Source: an uncultured Sphingomonadales bacterium
GTDB lineage: Bacteria > Pseudomonadota > Alphaproteobacteria > Sphingomonadales > Rhodothalassiaceae
NCBI GenBank assembly: GCA_947499155.1
Contig: CANMND010000003.1
Coordinates: 434,001-498,000, forward strand
Direction of reading: 5' to 3'
DNA: 64,000 bases
Positions 10,432 through 21,554 of the stretch are shown here, piece by piece (position 1 is the stretch's first letter; the number at the start of each line of letters is the position of its first letter). The translations under genes and the position numbers were made by a program. The notes under the pieces are model-generated. The model saw only the letters and a program-made list of their open reading frames with translations. It was not told where the DNA came from and searched no databases.

Positions 10432-11739
10432 TTATGACCGACGTTGGAAGCGGGCAATAAAGAATCCGTCCATGCCTCCACAATCTTCCCAGTGACTTGG
10501 CAAGGTGCGAACATCTCCAGTAACAGTGATGGCGGTCTCCAGCTGGGGCAGTTCCTCTGCGGTGACCGGAAGGCGCTGATACCGATCGCCATGGCGGGCG
10601 AGGAAGCCGTTTACTTGCGCTTCACCTTCTTCCGGTTCGAGCGAACACACGCAATAAACAAAGACGCCACCCGGTGCCATAATGCTTGCCACATGATCAA
10701 GAAGGCGAGCCTGCAAGTCCACGAGCTTTTCAATATCCGCCTCAGATTTCAGCCAGCCGGTATCAGGATGGCGGCGCAGTGTTCCGGTAGCGCTGCAGGG
10801 GGCGTCAAGCAGCAGACGTGTGGGCGGCACCGGAGGGACCCAGCTTGTAGCGTCCGCTGTCACAAGGGTTGCCGCAAGGCCGGTCCGGGCGAGATTTTCC
10901 TGAACCCGTTTGAGTCGCTTGGCTGAACGGTCAACCGCCAGAACCGGTGCGCCATTGGCCGCCAGTTGCAGTGTCTTGCCACCGGGAGCAGCGCAAAGGT
11001 CAACCACCGCATCCTTGCCCGGCAATAGGCGTACAGGCAATGTGGCGGCCACATCCTGCACCCAGAAGCGGCCTTCTTCAAAACCTGGAAGTCCTGTCAC
11101 ATCAGGGGGCCGGGCAATTCTGAGGCTGCCGGTGGGAAGGCGTTCCGCCTGACATTTTTCGGCGAGATCCTGGGCATCGTCGGGACTGCGCAAAGTGAGG
11201 TCCAGTGGCGGCTCAGTGCGCAGGACGCGGGCGATGGCTTTGGTGGTATCCTGGCCATAGGTGGCGGTCCAGCGCTCGGCAAGCCAAGGGGCAAGGATCC
11301 GTGTGGGATCCTGTTCAAGCTCTGCCACAAGTTCGGTGCGTTCCCGTGCCACGCGGCGCAACACAGCATTAATAACCGGCTTCATGCCGCGGTCGGCGCG
11401 ATGTTTTGCTCCGGCGATCAGGCGTACGCTGGAATCAACGGCGGCATGGTCGGGCACATCCATAAACAGGATCTGGGTAACACCTCCCCGCAAGACCAGG
11501 GCAGCATATCGACATTTGGCTGGTACGCCTTCAGTGAGAAAGCGCTCAAGCACAATTTCAATAAAGCCCAGATTACGCAGGCAGGCACGGGCAAGGGCAT
11601 GGGCAAAGGCCCGGTCGCGCCTGTCAAGCGGATGTTGTCCCAATACAGCCTCAAGGGCGTCGTCAAGGGTCTGACGACGGTTCAGGACATGGTCGATAAT
11701 GGCGAGCGCCCGGCGGCGCGGATCAAGGGGATCTGACAT
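10432..11739 (-). CDS. rsmB: 16S rRNA (cytosine-967-C5)-methyltransferase, RsmB/Sun family
   Basis: 435 aa; NusB-like N-terminus, FWVQDVAATLPVRLLPGKDAVVDLCAAPGGKTLQLA, LLDAPCSATGTLRRHPD. Confidence 0.93.
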   Translation of the reverse strand: MSDPLDPRRRALAIIDHVLNRRQTLDDALEAVLGQHPLDRRDRAFAHALARACLRNLGFIEIVLERFLTEGVPAKCRYAALVLRGGVTQILFMDVPDHAAVDSSVRLIAGAKHRADRGMKPVINAVLRRVARERTELVAELEQDPTRILAPWLAERWTATYGQDTTKAIARVLRTEPPLDLTLRSPDDAQDLAEKCQAERLPTGSLRIARPPDVTGLPGFEEGRFWVQDVAATLPVRLLPGKDAVVDLCAAPGGKTLQLAANGAPVLAVDRSAKRLKRVQENLARTGLAATLVTADATSWVPPVPPTRLLLDAPCSATGTLRRHPDTGWLKSEADIEKLVDLQARLLDHVASIMAPGGVFVYCVCSLEPEEGEAQVNGFLARHGDRYQRLPVTAEELPQLETAITVTGDVRTLPSHWEDCGGMDGFFIARFQRRS

Positions 11740-11792
11740 GGCGGCGGACTATGATGCAATCTGTCATGCAATGCCAGCACCTTGTGCCGGGT

Positions 11793-12752
11793 TCAGGGCC
11801 TGCGCTTTCTGCCCGAGGATGGCACACTGGTTCCGGGAGTCCGACGCGGTGAAGCCGGTGGCGAGGTCGAAGGGCGGGTTGGGCCGGAAAATGGCCTGCG
11901 ATAACCTGTTCCGCCCATTTTGCCGGTCAGCGCCTCAAGGGCGGCAATACGCTCACCGGTGTCAGGGTGGGTTGAAAACAGATTACCCATGCGCTTGCCC
12001 GACAAGGGATTGATAATGAACAGATGTGCCGTGGCAGGATTGGCGTCGGCCCGGTCATTCTGATGCATATGAGCGCCCTGGTGCAGCTTTTTAAGGGCGC
12101 TGGCAAGGGCGCGGGGCTTGCCGGAAATCTCAGCGCCGCCCCGGTCAGCAGAAAATTCACGGGTGCGGCTGATGGCCATCTGCACGAGAAGGGCAGCCAT
12201 GGGGGCAAAGACCATGATGGCGATGACGCCGACAAAGCCAAGGTGATTGTCGCGGTTTCCGCCGAAGAACAGGGCGAAATTGGCCAGCATGGATATGGCC
12301 CCCGCAATCATGGCGGTGAGCGTCATGATGGTTGTGTCACGGTTTTTGATATGGGCAAGCTCGTGGGCCATGACGCCTTCCACCTCATCGGAATCGAGCA
12401 TCTGTAAAAGCCCGGTTGTGGCAGCAACGGCGGCATTTTCCGGGTTGCGGCCTGTGGCAAAAGCATTGGGCTGGGCTTGATCGATCAGATAGACTTTCGG
12501 CATCGGCAGCCCCGCCCTTTGAGAGAGGTGGCGGACAGTTGCATAAAGCCGGGGCGCCTCTTGTTCACTGACAGGCCGAGCGCCTTGCATGCGCAAAACC
12601 AGTTTGTCGGAATTCCACCAGGCATAGCCGTTCATGAAAACGGCAAACAAAAAAGCGAAGATCATGCCGCCCGTGCCGCCCAGCATATAGCCGACCGCCA
12701 GAAACAGGCCGGTCATCGCTGCAAGCAAAAGGGCTGTACGCATATAATTCAT
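11793..12752 (-). CDS. htpX: Membrane zinc metalloprotease HtpX
   Basis: Start at [26 protein letters not shown] within the longer ORF (11793..12959); [11 protein letters not shown] zinc motif. Confidence 0.95.
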   Translation of the reverse strand: MNYMRTALLLAAMTGLFLAVGYMLGGTGGMIFAFLFAVFMNGYAWWNSDKLVLRMQGARPVSEQEAPRLYATVRHLSQRAGLPMPKVYLIDQAQPNAFATGRNPENAAVAATTGLLQMLDSDEVEGVMAHELAHIKNRDTTIMTLTAMIAGAISMLANFALFFGGNRDNHLGFVGVIAIMVFAPMAALLVQMAISRTREFSADRGGAEISGKPRALASALKKLHQGAHMHQNDRADANPATAHLFIINPLSGKRMGNLFSTHPDTGERIAALEALTGKMGGTGYRRPFSGPTRPSTSPPASPRRTPGTSVPSSGRKRRP

Positions 12753-12882
12753 CGGTCTATGGCTCCCTTGCCAGACTGTGAAACCAAACGATATGTGGTA
12801 TGAGACATGGCGCTGGTCAATGCAGGACCATGCGGTCGGGTACCATAGAGGATGTCCCCCGGATGAGATACAGGAGCAAAGG

Positions 12883-13020
12883 GTGAGTGACGAGATAAAA
12901 GAGACGGCCAAAAAGCCAGAGCCTTCATCAGAGACTGCAAAGGAAGTGGGTGGACGCAAGGGTCCTGAACCGACACGTTATGGCGATTGGGAAAAGAACG
13001 GCATTGCCAGCGATTTTTGA
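12883..13020 (+). CDS. DUF1674 / SdhAF4-like small protein
   Basis: Probable GTG start preceded by AGGAG; C-terminus [23 protein letters not shown] matches the DUF1674 signature. Confidence 0.85.
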   Translation: MSDEIKETAKKPEPSSETAKEVGGRKGPEPTRYGDWEKNGIASDF

Positions 13021-13036
13021 CAGCTACGTAATGTTC

Positions 13037-13912
13037 TCAAGCCGTGTGGTCGAGGGCTTTGCGTATATCGGGAAGTGTCTCCAGCATCTCGATCGCGCGA
13101 ACGCCGATTTGTTGCGCCGGGTCCACGTCCAGCCGATGCAGCCTGTCCATGTCAATGTTGTGAGACTTTGCAAACTGGGCAATATCCGCAGGCCGAAACA
13201 GGCCGGGCGCGCCATTAAACAGCACCTTGTCTATGCTTATCAGCATGCTGTCAGGGATATCAGTGAGAACAATCCCGCCATCTGAAGCCTGAACAGGCAA
13301 AATGTGGATGATCTCAAAAAGGGATGCCACATAGCTGTCTTTGGCAATGGTCCGGAATGGCGTGTGGTTGTCTATATAAAGCACGCGTTTGACCGGCATT
13401 GTGTGCATGGCCATTTTAACCCGCGCGAGACCGGCTTCAAAGCGTCGCGACAAGGTGTCAGCATTGTCCTTGACGCCAAACAGTTCACCAAAAAAGCAGA
13501 ACAGTCCGAAATTGTCCTGAACCGTAGCCGGGGCCATGGCGACCACTTGCAGGCCCTTTTCCATCAACTGGCCTTGTATGGCCTGTGGGGTGCGGGTCGG
13601 GTGAACCAGAACATGACTGGGTTCCAGACTTGCGATCCGTTCAAGGTCGGGCAATAGCACAGAGCCGATATCGCGTGAGTCGGGAATGCGACTGGCTCTG
13701 GTGACATGGCCAACAAGTTGATCCCCAAGTTCCAGGGCCAGAACCAGATCCGTCAAGGGATCTGTCATGGAGACAATTCGGGCCTGCCCTTCGTGGGGCT
13801 TGAACTGGTGGCCTTTGCTATCGGTCAGACAAAGTGTGTCATCGGACATGGTGTTATAAAAACTCCAGGCATGGCCGGCCACTGCGGGGCGGTGTTCATC
13901 ATGCCGTGTCAT
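13037..13912 (-). CDS. Cobalamin/iron-type periplasmic substrate-binding-like protein (TroA-like helical-backbone fold)
   Basis: 291 aa; RIVSMTDPLTDLVLALELGDQLVGHVTRASRIPDSRDIGSVLLPDLERIASLEPSHVLVHP. Confidence 0.7.
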   Translation of the reverse strand: MTRHDEHRPAVAGHAWSFYNTMSDDTLCLTDSKGHQFKPHEGQARIVSMTDPLTDLVLALELGDQLVGHVTRASRIPDSRDIGSVLLPDLERIASLEPSHVLVHPTRTPQAIQGQLMEKGLQVVAMAPATVQDNFGLFCFFGELFGVKDNADTLSRRFEAGLARVKMAMHTMPVKRVLYIDNHTPFRTIAKDSYVASLFEIIHILPVQASDGGIVLTDIPDSMLISIDKVLFNGAPGLFRPADIAQFAKSHNIDMDRLHRLDVDPAQQIGVRAIEMLETLPDIRKALDHTA

Positions 13913-14016
13913 AGTATGGAATGATACAGGGTGATTTTAAAGGAGCTGTGAGCCTTGCCTAATGGATCCGGGCTGTCATTGCCTGAAAATGCAGACTTGT
14001 GCCTGACTCTTCAAAA

Positions 14017-14092
14017 TGGTGCCGCAAGAGGGAATTGAACCCCCGACCCCATCATTACGAATGATGTGCTCTACCATCTGAGCTATTGCGGC
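14017..14092 (-). tRNA. tRNA-Thr(CGT), CCA encoded
   Basis: Minus strand GCCGCAATAGCTCAGATGGTAGAGCACATCATTCGTAATGATGGGGTCGGGGGTTCAATTCCCTCTTGCGGCACCA; anticodon loop TTCGTAA. Confidence 0.95.
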
Positions 14093-14182
14093 CCGCAGGA
14101 AATCCGTGAGTCCCATATGGACTCGATGCGGGCGCAACATAATGACAGTGGCTAAGGACTGCAAGCCCGAAGAACAGGTCGT

Positions 14183-15574
14183 TCAGGAATGGAAGGGTTC
14201 ACCGGCCACACCGTCGCGGGGAATTTGGGGATCAGAGCTGCCGCCAATGAGACCAAGCGGTCTGGTTTTTGTGCCTATGGCTGCGGGGCTGTCAAGGGCA
14301 CCTCTTTGCCAATGCTGGGTATTAAATCGCCCACAGCCCGGACAGTGCGGAGTCCAGCGCCCGCGCCGACTTCCACAATGCCTGCATTGCCATTGCGCAA
14401 CGATAGCTTCAAGGCCTGCACGTTCACGGAAGGATTGAGCCAGCTTGCTGTCCTTGTCCTGTTCAGCCAGTTCCGCACGCAGCATAAAGGCTCTTCGGTC
14501 ATTGGTTTTAAGAGCCTGTTCAATTGCAGGGCGGGCAAGGGCCGGATTATCCGAATCAAGAGCCGCCCTTGCCAGCGCCAAATGACTTTCAAGCGCTGTC
14601 GGATTAACGGCGACAAGGTGCTCCACCCGCTTCAGGCGGGCGTGGGCTGGCTCATTGGGGGACAAGGCGTGCCACATATCCAATATCAAGGGATGCGGAT
14701 TCTTTTTCCAGCCCGCACGCAACATCTTGTCCGCATCACGGTTTTTGCCCGCAGCGATCATGAGTCGTGCGGTCATGGCAACGGCAGGCGACAAGGCAGG
14801 GTCTGCGTTTGCTGCCTCATGAGCAAGGGTACGGGCCGTATCAGCCTGCCCGGCGAGATCGGCTTCAACAGCGCGGCAATAAAGCAAGGCGGCACGGTCA
14901 GTTGCCGCTTGCGCTTTATTGGTTACGCCTGCTTTCGTCAGTTTGGACAGGTCATCAAGGGCAGACTGCCAGTCACCAGCCTTCAGATGAAGGTCGAACA
15001 GCGTTTGAAGCGCCCAGTGGCTTTTGGGTCTGAGCGCCACTGCTCGTCCCGCAAGCTCCAGCGCATCCTGCTCTCGCCCCTCGATACGGGCTTCGCCTAT
15101 CAGGCCACGGAGACCAAGGAAGGCTGCCTGATCGTCGTCCAGCAAGGCCTGGAAATGTTCCTTGGCCGTTTCGTGATCATCGGCCAGACGTGCGGCTTCT
15201 GCCGCCATAATATGGGTGAGAGGCTGTGGTGGCAGCAGGCGCGTGGCGCGTCCAGTTAGACTTTTAGCCGCTTTTTTGTCACCGGCTGACAGGGCAACCA
15301 TGGCAGCATTAAGGGCGGCATAGCCTTTTTCCGAGCGCCTTTTTTGCCGCTTTTCTTTCGAAAAGGGCAGGTCGCGGGCAATCAGTGTCGCCAGTCTTTG
15401 TAGGAAAACACCGGCGAAGAAAAGCATCACCAGCAAAAAGGCAAGGGCTGCAACCGAGGTCTCAGCCCGATAACCCAGCCAGTCCACACCGATTCGGCCC
15501 GGATTATCTGCAAACCAGGCGGCTCCAAGCGCTGCAAGGACCACCAGCACCAGATAGACGAGAAGCCGGATCAT
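14183..15574 (-). CDS. HemY-like TPR inner membrane protein
   Basis: 463 aa; MIRLLVYLVLVVLAALGAAWFADNPGRIGVDWLGYRAETSVAALAFLLVML, TPR repeats; in a hem gene cluster. Confidence 0.88.
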   Translation of the reverse strand: MIRLLVYLVLVVLAALGAAWFADNPGRIGVDWLGYRAETSVAALAFLLVMLFFAGVFLQRLATLIARDLPFSKEKRQKRRSEKGYAALNAAMVALSAGDKKAAKSLTGRATRLLPPQPLTHIMAAEAARLADDHETAKEHFQALLDDDQAAFLGLRGLIGEARIEGREQDALELAGRAVALRPKSHWALQTLFDLHLKAGDWQSALDDLSKLTKAGVTNKAQAATDRAALLYCRAVEADLAGQADTARTLAHEAANADPALSPAVAMTARLMIAAGKNRDADKMLRAGWKKNPHPLILDMWHALSPNEPAHARLKRVEHLVAVNPTALESHLALARAALDSDNPALARPAIEQALKTNDRRAFMLRAELAEQDKDSKLAQSFRERAGLEAIVAQWQCRHCGSRRGRWTPHCPGCGRFNTQHWQRGALDSPAAIGTKTRPLGLIGGSSDPQIPRDGVAGEPFHS

Positions 15575-16851
15575 GGGCGTTCCTGCATCTGGCCCGTATT
15601 CCGTCGGCCCTGACTGTTTTGCAAGAGACCCAAAAGGTCGTGAAAGGCATTGGTTGCGGCCATTCGGTCACGGGCCTGTTCCAGCCACGATGCGGCCGGT
15701 GCGCGGATTTCAGGGGCAAGGCTTTCAAGAATAGTTACGGCATCTTCCAGCTTGCCGTCTTCAAGGGCACGTTTGGCACCGGCAAGATGGGCAGACAGGC
15801 CTTCTTGTGCCTCGGAATCTTTTGGATGAATGACGACAATGCCTGCCACCTTGTCTTTCAATGTTGAAAACAGGCCCTTGTCTTCCTGCGCCGCCTGTCC
15901 GGTGCGTTCAGCCTTGATGATACTGTTTACAAGCGGGTCAAAGTCGCGACGCAAGGCGGACAGGGTTACAACCCCGCTGGGTGCATAATATGACAGGGTA
16001 TCAATAGCGGGTTTCGCCTCGGGCTGGTCGGCAAACCAACTTTGAAGAGGTGCCATGGTCTTGTCATAGGCAGTGCCGTTTTCAAGATGGCGGCCAAGGG
16101 CGAGAATAGCGGGAAATATACCGGGCGTGACGGTAAGCTGAGCTTGTGGGGCGGGCTGTTCCAACTGATTGAGTCGCCCTGACAGGGCATCAATATTCAA
16201 ATTGAGCCGCTGCCGTTCTGACTGTGCCGCCGCCAGTCTGTCAGACAGTGTCATTCGGGCATTTCTTTCACTGGCAACATCAGTGTTGACGGTGGCCTCC
16301 AGGGCGTCCAGCCGTTCACGCATTGCAGACAGGCGGGCTTCATATGAGGTGATATCGACGGACGTACTGTCAGTAGACCCGACAGATGAAGCCGGTCTCT
16401 CACCTATAATGTCGAGGCGATTTTTTGTGTCGGCGCTTTCTTCACTGATGGCGGCAAGTGCGGTTTCAATCGTCTTTAACCGACGCCCCATAGCGGTAAG
16501 GGTGAGTTCCAGATCATCCAGGCGCAGTATGATGTGGGTGCTGTCATTTCGGTCAGTGCCATTTTGGTCGGCAACGGGCAGGGTCACAGATTCACGTGGG
16601 GACATAAGGCCATAAGTGACCAGTTGCTGTTCAACGGTGGGTGCAGCAAAAAGGCCACCGATGAAAATAAGCACCATCAGCAAAAGAAGCCAGGGCAGCC
16701 ATCCCATGGCACGACGGAGTCCTGAGCGTGGCTTATCGCCGGATAGCCCTGTCTCCGGGTTGTCAGAAGATGTGCCTGGCGAGCTTTCGTCAGCTTCGAT
16801 GAATTCCCCTTCAATGACGGGATCGTCTTCACCGTTTGTCGCGTTCGCCAT
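15571..16851 (-). CDS. Mitofilin/COG4223-like inner membrane protein
   Basis: 426 aa; single TM after an acidic N-terminus, long coiled coil, between hemY-like and hemD genes. Confidence 0.75.
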   Translation of the reverse strand: MANATNGEDDPVIEGEFIEADESSPGTSSDNPETGLSGDKPRSGLRRAMGWLPWLLLLMVLIFIGGLFAAPTVEQQLVTYGLMSPRESVTLPVADQNGTDRNDSTHIILRLDDLELTLTAMGRRLKTIETALAAISEESADTKNRLDIIGERPASSVGSTDSTSVDITSYEARLSAMRERLDALEATVNTDVASERNARMTLSDRLAAAQSERQRLNLNIDALSGRLNQLEQPAPQAQLTVTPGIFPAILALGRHLENGTAYDKTMAPLQSWFADQPEAKPAIDTLSYYAPSGVVTLSALRRDFDPLVNSIIKAERTGQAAQEDKGLFSTLKDKVAGIVVIHPKDSEAQEGLSAHLAGAKRALEDGKLEDAVTILESLAPEIRAPAASWLEQARDRMAATNAFHDLLGLLQNSQGRRNTGQMQERP

Positions 16852-16921
16852 GGTTTATCCTCGTTGGCTCTTGGTCTTAGTGATGATTGGGCAATCCCTG
16901 ACCGATAGAAAGACATATCTG

Positions 16922-17650
16922 TCAGAACTGGCCAAAGTTCCCGCCACAGGTCTTTTCCAGTGCGTCAAAAAGGGCATTTTCATCAGGTGTTTGGGCCACG
17001 ATCTTAAAGTCCCAGCCCTCGCCTGCCTTTGCTGCCACAGCCGGGCTGAGGCACCCGGCAGCTATATTGGACAGAATATGTTCCATCGCAGCGGCTTTCA
17101 ACTGGACACGAAATTGTTGCGCACTTCTTGGAGAATACAAGAGTACAAGCGAGATGTCGCCCCCCTGAAATGCGGATTTGGCCTCATCTGTCATATGAGA
17201 CACGGGTCGGGCGACATAGACCGGAATGGAATGGATGGTGAAGCCCGCATCTTTCAGGGTCTGTGCCAGACTTTCCTTATGCTCTTGTCCACAAAGATGA
17301 ACCAGTGGCCCATCTTTGGCATTCACTCGGGCCAGGATAAGGTCGGCCAGTGCCACCGCGTCTCCGTCGGCGGATGTGATATCGCTCCAGCCCGCTTCCC
17401 GGGCAGCTTCTGCGGTGCGGTAGCCGACGGTGAAAACAGGATTATTGCGGCCCGCTATTCGGTCTGCGGCATGGCGGACACCATTGAGGCTGGTAAAGAT
17501 CAGCGCATATGCGTCATCGGTGACGGACAGGTCCGCATACAAAGGCTGGATATCAAGAACCGGGGAGAGGATGGTTTTGTGGCCTTGTTCCTTCAGATGC
17601 CCGGCAAGCCTGGTTGCATCGATGAGGGGCCGGGTGATGAGGATGGTCAT
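16922..17650 (-). CDS. hemD: Uroporphyrinogen-III synthase
   Basis: 242 aa; ITRPLIDATRLAGHLKEQGHKTILSPVLDIQP; overlaps hemC. Confidence 0.9.
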   Translation of the reverse strand: MTILITRPLIDATRLAGHLKEQGHKTILSPVLDIQPLYADLSVTDDAYALIFTSLNGVRHAADRIAGRNNPVFTVGYRTAEAAREAGWSDITSADGDAVALADLILARVNAKDGPLVHLCGQEHKESLAQTLKDAGFTIHSIPVYVARPVSHMTDEAKSAFQGGDISLVLLYSPRSAQQFRVQLKAAAMEHILSNIAAGCLSPAVAAKAGEGWDFKIVAQTPDENALFDALEKTCGGNFGQF

Positions 17651-18639
17651 GGATGCGGGCCTTGCGACTGCTCTTGCAGGATCAGGCGGAAGAACTCCTC
17701 ACCCGCTTCTGTTCTAAGGGTGTGTCCGGCGGCCTCACCTATCTCGTTTGCATCCTCTACCGGGCCTGAACGGGTATCAGCAAGACAGGTGACGCCATCA
17801 ATAGACAACAGCCGACCCTCAAGGGATAAATCTGTGCCGTCAATCTTTGCCAGGGCAGCAATGGGGGTGCGGCAACTGCCTTCAAGGGCTGCAAGAAAGG
17901 CCCGTTCTGCCACAATGGCCCGCTCGGTTTCATGGTCATTAAGCGGGGCCAGCAGGTCGAGCATGGCATGATTGTCCAGGCGGCTTTCCACGCAAACTGC
18001 CCCTTGTGCAGGGGCTGGCAGCATCAGGTCGGTATCGAGAACCTCAGATGCCTTGTCCGCCATGCCAAGGCGCTTCAGGCCCGCATAGGCGAGCATTGTC
18101 GCATCGACGACGCCATCTTGCAGCTTTTTGAGTCTGGTCCCCACATTGCCGCGAAAGCTGGTGATCTTCAGGTCGGGTCTCGCCGCCAGTAATTGTGCCT
18201 GCCGCCTGAGAGAGGCGGTGCCAATGAGCGCACCTTCAGGAAGAGAGCTGAACCCTTGCCCGGTGCGGGTTATAAGCGCATCTCGCGGGTCTTCGCGTTT
18301 TAAAAAGCAGGTGAGCCCAAGGCCCGGCGGCAAAGTGGTTGGCATGTCCTTGGTGGAATGGACGGCACAATCAAGCGCGCCACTCATAAGGCCCTCTTCC
18401 AGCTCTTTGGTAAAGAGGCCCTTGCCACCTATGTCCGCCAGTGGCCGGTCAAGGATCATGTCGCCGGTGGTTTTGACAATAATGATTTCGACGCCATCTG
18501 GTGAAAGTTCCGGATGGGCGGCCAAAAGGGCGACACGCACGGCATTGGCCTGCCAAAGGGCGAGCGGACTGCCACGGGTCCCTATTTTAAGCGTATGTTG
18601 CACAGACCATGTGGTACGTGTATCCCCGCTTTGGGTCAA
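17647..18639 (-). CDS. hemC: Hydroxymethylbilane synthase (porphobilinogen deaminase)
   Basis: 330 aa; [48 protein letters not shown]. Confidence 0.98.
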   Translation of the reverse strand: MTQSGDTRTTWSVQHTLKIGTRGSPLALWQANAVRVALLAAHPELSPDGVEIIIVKTTGDMILDRPLADIGGKGLFTKELEEGLMSGALDCAVHSTKDMPTTLPPGLGLTCFLKREDPRDALITRTGQGFSSLPEGALIGTASLRRQAQLLAARPDLKITSFRGNVGTRLKKLQDGVVDATMLAYAGLKRLGMADKASEVLDTDLMLPAPAQGAVCVESRLDNHAMLDLLAPLNDHETERAIVAERAFLAALEGSCRTPIAALAKIDGTDLSLEGRLLSIDGVTCLADTRSGPVEDANEIGEAAGHTLRTEAGEEFFRLILQEQSQGPHP

Positions 18640-18655
18640 CTATGAGCATAAGACA

Positions 18656-19744
18656 ATGGTGACGCACCCTGTTATTTTGGGAATAGAGACAAGCTGTGAT
18701 GAAACGGCGGCGGCTGTGGTTGATGCCACGGGTCAGGTGCTGGGTCATGCCTTGCTCAGTCAGGCACAAGATCACGCGGTTTATGGCGGGGTGGTGCCTG
18801 AAATTGCCGCCCGCGCCCATGGAGACCATCTCGACCGGATGATCGCGCAGGCTCTGGATGAGTCGGACATGACAATCGATGACATGGACGCCATAGCAGC
18901 AACCGCAGGGCCGGGACTGATTGGCGGTGTGATGGTTGGCCTTGTCACCGCAAAGGCGCTGGCCCTCGGTGCAGGGAAACCGTTCGTTGCTGTCAATCAC
19001 CTGGAAGGTCATGCCTTGTCGCCCCGCCTTGGTCATGATCTTGCCTTTCCCTATCTGCTGCTTTTGGTCTCAGGCGGACATTGCCAGCTTTTGATCGTTG
19101 AAGATGTGGGCAGCTATCATCGCCTTGGGTCCACAATTGATGATGCAGCCGGCGAGGCGTTTGACAAAACCGCAAAGCTTTTGGGGCTGGGTTATCCCGG
19201 CGGACCTGCCCTTGAAAAGGCGGCCCTATCAGGAGATGCCGCGCGCTTTCCCCTTCCCCGCCCGCTTTTGGGGCAGGACAATTGCAATTTCAGTTTCTCC
19301 GGCCTCAAAACCGCAGTGCGGCGCTCAGCAGAAAAGCTGGCGGATGAGCAGGGCGGCCTTTACGAGCAAGATATTTGCGACCTTGCGGCGGCGACCCAGA
19401 TGGCCATTGGCGATTGTCTGATTGATCGCACCAGACGGGCTGTTGATCTTTATTTCACGCAGATGCAGCCGGTGACGCCAACTCTTGTCGTGGCGGGCGG
19501 TGTGGCGGCCAACAAGGCCTTGCGCGCCCGTCTCGCTGAATTGGCGGAAAGTCGGGATATGGCTTTTGTGGCGCCGCCCTTGTGGCTCTGTACCGATAAT
19601 GGTGCGATGATTGCGTGGGCGGGTCTGGAGCGCTTTCGTTTGGGGCAGCGGGACGGACTGGACACGCCTGCCCGTCCGCGCTGGCCTTTGGATGAGACTG
19701 CCCTTCCGGTTTATGGCGGTGGCAAGAAAGGGGCCAAGGCCTGA
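18656..19744 (+). CDS. tsaD: tRNA N6-adenosine threonylcarbamoyltransferase
   Basis: Start at [22 protein letters not shown] inside a longer [48 protein letters not shown]. Confidence 0.98.
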   Translation: MVTHPVILGIETSCDETAAAVVDATGQVLGHALLSQAQDHAVYGGVVPEIAARAHGDHLDRMIAQALDESDMTIDDMDAIAATAGPGLIGGVMVGLVTAKALALGAGKPFVAVNHLEGHALSPRLGHDLAFPYLLLLVSGGHCQLLIVEDVGSYHRLGSTIDDAAGEAFDKTAKLLGLGYPGGPALEKAALSGDAARFPLPRPLLGQDNCNFSFSGLKTAVRRSAEKLADEQGGLYEQDICDLAAATQMAIGDCLIDRTRRAVDLYFTQMQPVTPTLVVAGGVAANKALRARLAELAESRDMAFVAPPLWLCTDNGAMIAWAGLERFRLGQRDGLDTPARPRWPLDETALPVYGGGKKGAKA

Positions 19745-19809
19745 TTGCGGCTTGCGTCACGTTTATTAATCTTGCGCGCGCGTGGTCTTTCCGTCACGGT
19801 CACAAAGAT

Positions 19810-20817
19810 ATGACAGATAAAAGCATGAAATCCCTTGGTATTGTCGGGGGTGGTGCATGGGGCACCGCCCTTGGATGCGTGGCAGCGCGAGCTGGTCGGC
19901 GTACGCTTTTATGGGCGCGGAACAGTGACGTTGTGGCAGAGATCAACAGCCATCATCTCAACAGTTTATATTTGCCGGACATTCCACTGCATGCAGACCT
20001 GGTTGCGACCGGGGATATGGCGGAACTGGCGCAGATGGATGCGTTATTGCTCGTCTGCCCCGCCCAGTATATGCGTGCGACTGTCCGCTTGCTGAAACCC
20101 CATATCGCGGCGTCCACTCCGCTGGTCATCTGCGCCAAGGGGATCGAGCAGCAAAGCGGGGCGCTGATGAGCATGGTGCTGGCGGATGAGCTGCCTGACA
20201 ATCCGGTGGCGGTCCTCTCAGGCCCCAATTTCGCAGCAGAAGTGGCGCGAGACCTGCCAGCGGCTGTGACATTGGCCACGGCAGATGAAGATCTGGGCCT
20301 GCGGCTTGTCAATGCGATCGGGACAGCGACCTTCAGGCCCTATTACACAAATGATGTGATCGGTGCCCAGATTGGGGGCGCTGTCAAAAACGTTCTCGCC
20401 ATTGCGAGCGGACTGGTCTCCGGCCTTGCTCTTGGTGAGAATGCCCGGGCTGCCCTTATCACCCGTGGTCTGGCCGAAATGACGCGTTTTGGCATCGCGC
20501 TTGGCGGCCATCGTGAAACCATGACCGGATTGTCCGGTATGGGGGATCTTATTCTCACCTGCTCGTCAGAACAGTCACGTAACATGTCCTTGGGCAAGGC
20601 TCTGGGTGAAGGGCGCAAGGCCAGTGAAATACTGGCCGAACGGCGCAGCGTGTCAGAAGGAGTCTGGAGTGCAGCTATTGTGCAGAAAATGGCGCATGAT
20701 GCGGGCGTAGATATGCCTATTGTCGATGCGGTCGTGGATCTTTTGAAGACGGATGCGCCTGCTCACTCTGTCATTCATGCGCTTTTAAGCAGGCCATTCA
20801 AGCGCGAGGAGACGTAA
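19810..20817 (+). CDS. gpsA: NAD(P)H-dependent glycerol-3-phosphate dehydrogenase
   Basis: 335 aa; LGIVGGGAWGTALG, CAKGIEQ, LSGPNFAAEVARDLPAAVTLA. Confidence 0.98.
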   Translation: MTDKSMKSLGIVGGGAWGTALGCVAARAGRRTLLWARNSDVVAEINSHHLNSLYLPDIPLHADLVATGDMAELAQMDALLLVCPAQYMRATVRLLKPHIAASTPLVICAKGIEQQSGALMSMVLADELPDNPVAVLSGPNFAAEVARDLPAAVTLATADEDLGLRLVNAIGTATFRPYYTNDVIGAQIGGAVKNVLAIASGLVSGLALGENARAALITRGLAEMTRFGIALGGHRETMTGLSGMGDLILTCSSEQSRNMSLGKALGEGRKASEILAERRSVSEGVWSAAIVQKMAHDAGVDMPIVDAVVDLLKTDAPAHSVIHALLSRPFKREET

Positions 20818-20821
20818 ACCG

Positions 20822-21118
20822 ATGTTATTCGTGATTGTGGCAAAAGACAAAAAGGACGGTCATACCATCCGGGCAACCACGCGGGCCGCCCATCTTGATT
20901 ATCTGGCAGATGCAGGTGACAGGTTGCGACTGGCGGGCCCTTTAAAGGATGCCAATGACAAGCCGGTCGGATCAATGATCGTGATTGATGCCGCAAGTGA
21001 AACTGCGGCACGGCTTTTTGCCAAGAATGACCCCTATGCCCAGGTCGGCCTGTTTCAAAGCGTCGATATATTTCCTTATGTGGCGGTAACGGGTGTCTGG
21101 GCGACCGGCGAGGCTTAG
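20822..21118 (+). CDS. YciI family protein
   Basis: 98 aa; MLFVIVAKDKKDGHTIRATTRAAHLDYLADAGDRLRLAGPLKDANDKPVGSMIVID. Confidence 0.9.
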   Translation: MLFVIVAKDKKDGHTIRATTRAAHLDYLADAGDRLRLAGPLKDANDKPVGSMIVIDAASETAARLFAKNDPYAQVGLFQSVDIFPYVAVTGVWATGEA

Positions 21119-21133
21119 CCAGAGGAGAGACAT

Positions 21134-21541
21134 ATGGCCTATTGGCTGGTGAAGTCAGAGCCTGAGAGCTGGTCCTGGGCAGATCAGGTGGCAGCCGGAC
21201 GGACCCATTGGGATGGTGTGCGTAATGCGCAGGCCCTTGGGAATATGCGACAAATGGCAGTGGGTGACCGGGTCTTTTTCTATCATTCCGGCAAAGAGCG
21301 GGCGATTGTCGGCATTGTCGAGGTGGTGAAAGACTTTTATCCCGACCCGGATGACGCAAAATCCGGTCTTGTGGATGTGAAGACCGTAGAATCCCTTGCA
21401 AACCCTGTGACACTTGCATCCGTCAAGGCCGATGGCCGCTTTGACCAGATGGCTCTGGTGCGCCAATCGCGCCTGTCGGTCATGCCGGTAACGGATGAGC
21501 AGTGGACGTGGCTTATAAAGATGGCCAAGGGTAAGCCATAG
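21134..21541 (+). CDS. EVE domain protein
   Basis: 135 aa; MAYWLVKSEPESWSW, WDGVRNAQALGNMRQMAVGDRVFFYHSGKERAIVGIVEV. Confidence 0.95.
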   Translation: MAYWLVKSEPESWSWADQVAAGRTHWDGVRNAQALGNMRQMAVGDRVFFYHSGKERAIVGIVEVVKDFYPDPDDAKSGLVDVKTVESLANPVTLASVKADGRFDQMALVRQSRLSVMPVTDEQWTWLIKMAKGKP

Positions 21542-21554
21542 TCTTTTCTGCCTC

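Noticed and set aside
13976-14164. 62-aa minus ORF with AIAQMVEHIIRNDGVGGSIPSCGT
   Set aside because: Translation of the tRNA-Thr gene itself, a well-known false ORF type.
14189-15259. 356-aa plus-strand ORF opposite the hemY-like gene
   Set aside because: Antisense to a conserved gene; no recognisable domain.
16616-17971. 451-aa plus-strand ORF opposite mitofilin/hemD/hemC
   Set aside because: Spans three conserved minus-strand genes; shadow ORF.
18128-18655. N-terminal extension of the tsaD ORF
   Set aside because: Antisense to hemC; TsaD similarity begins at [17 protein letters not shown] (18656).
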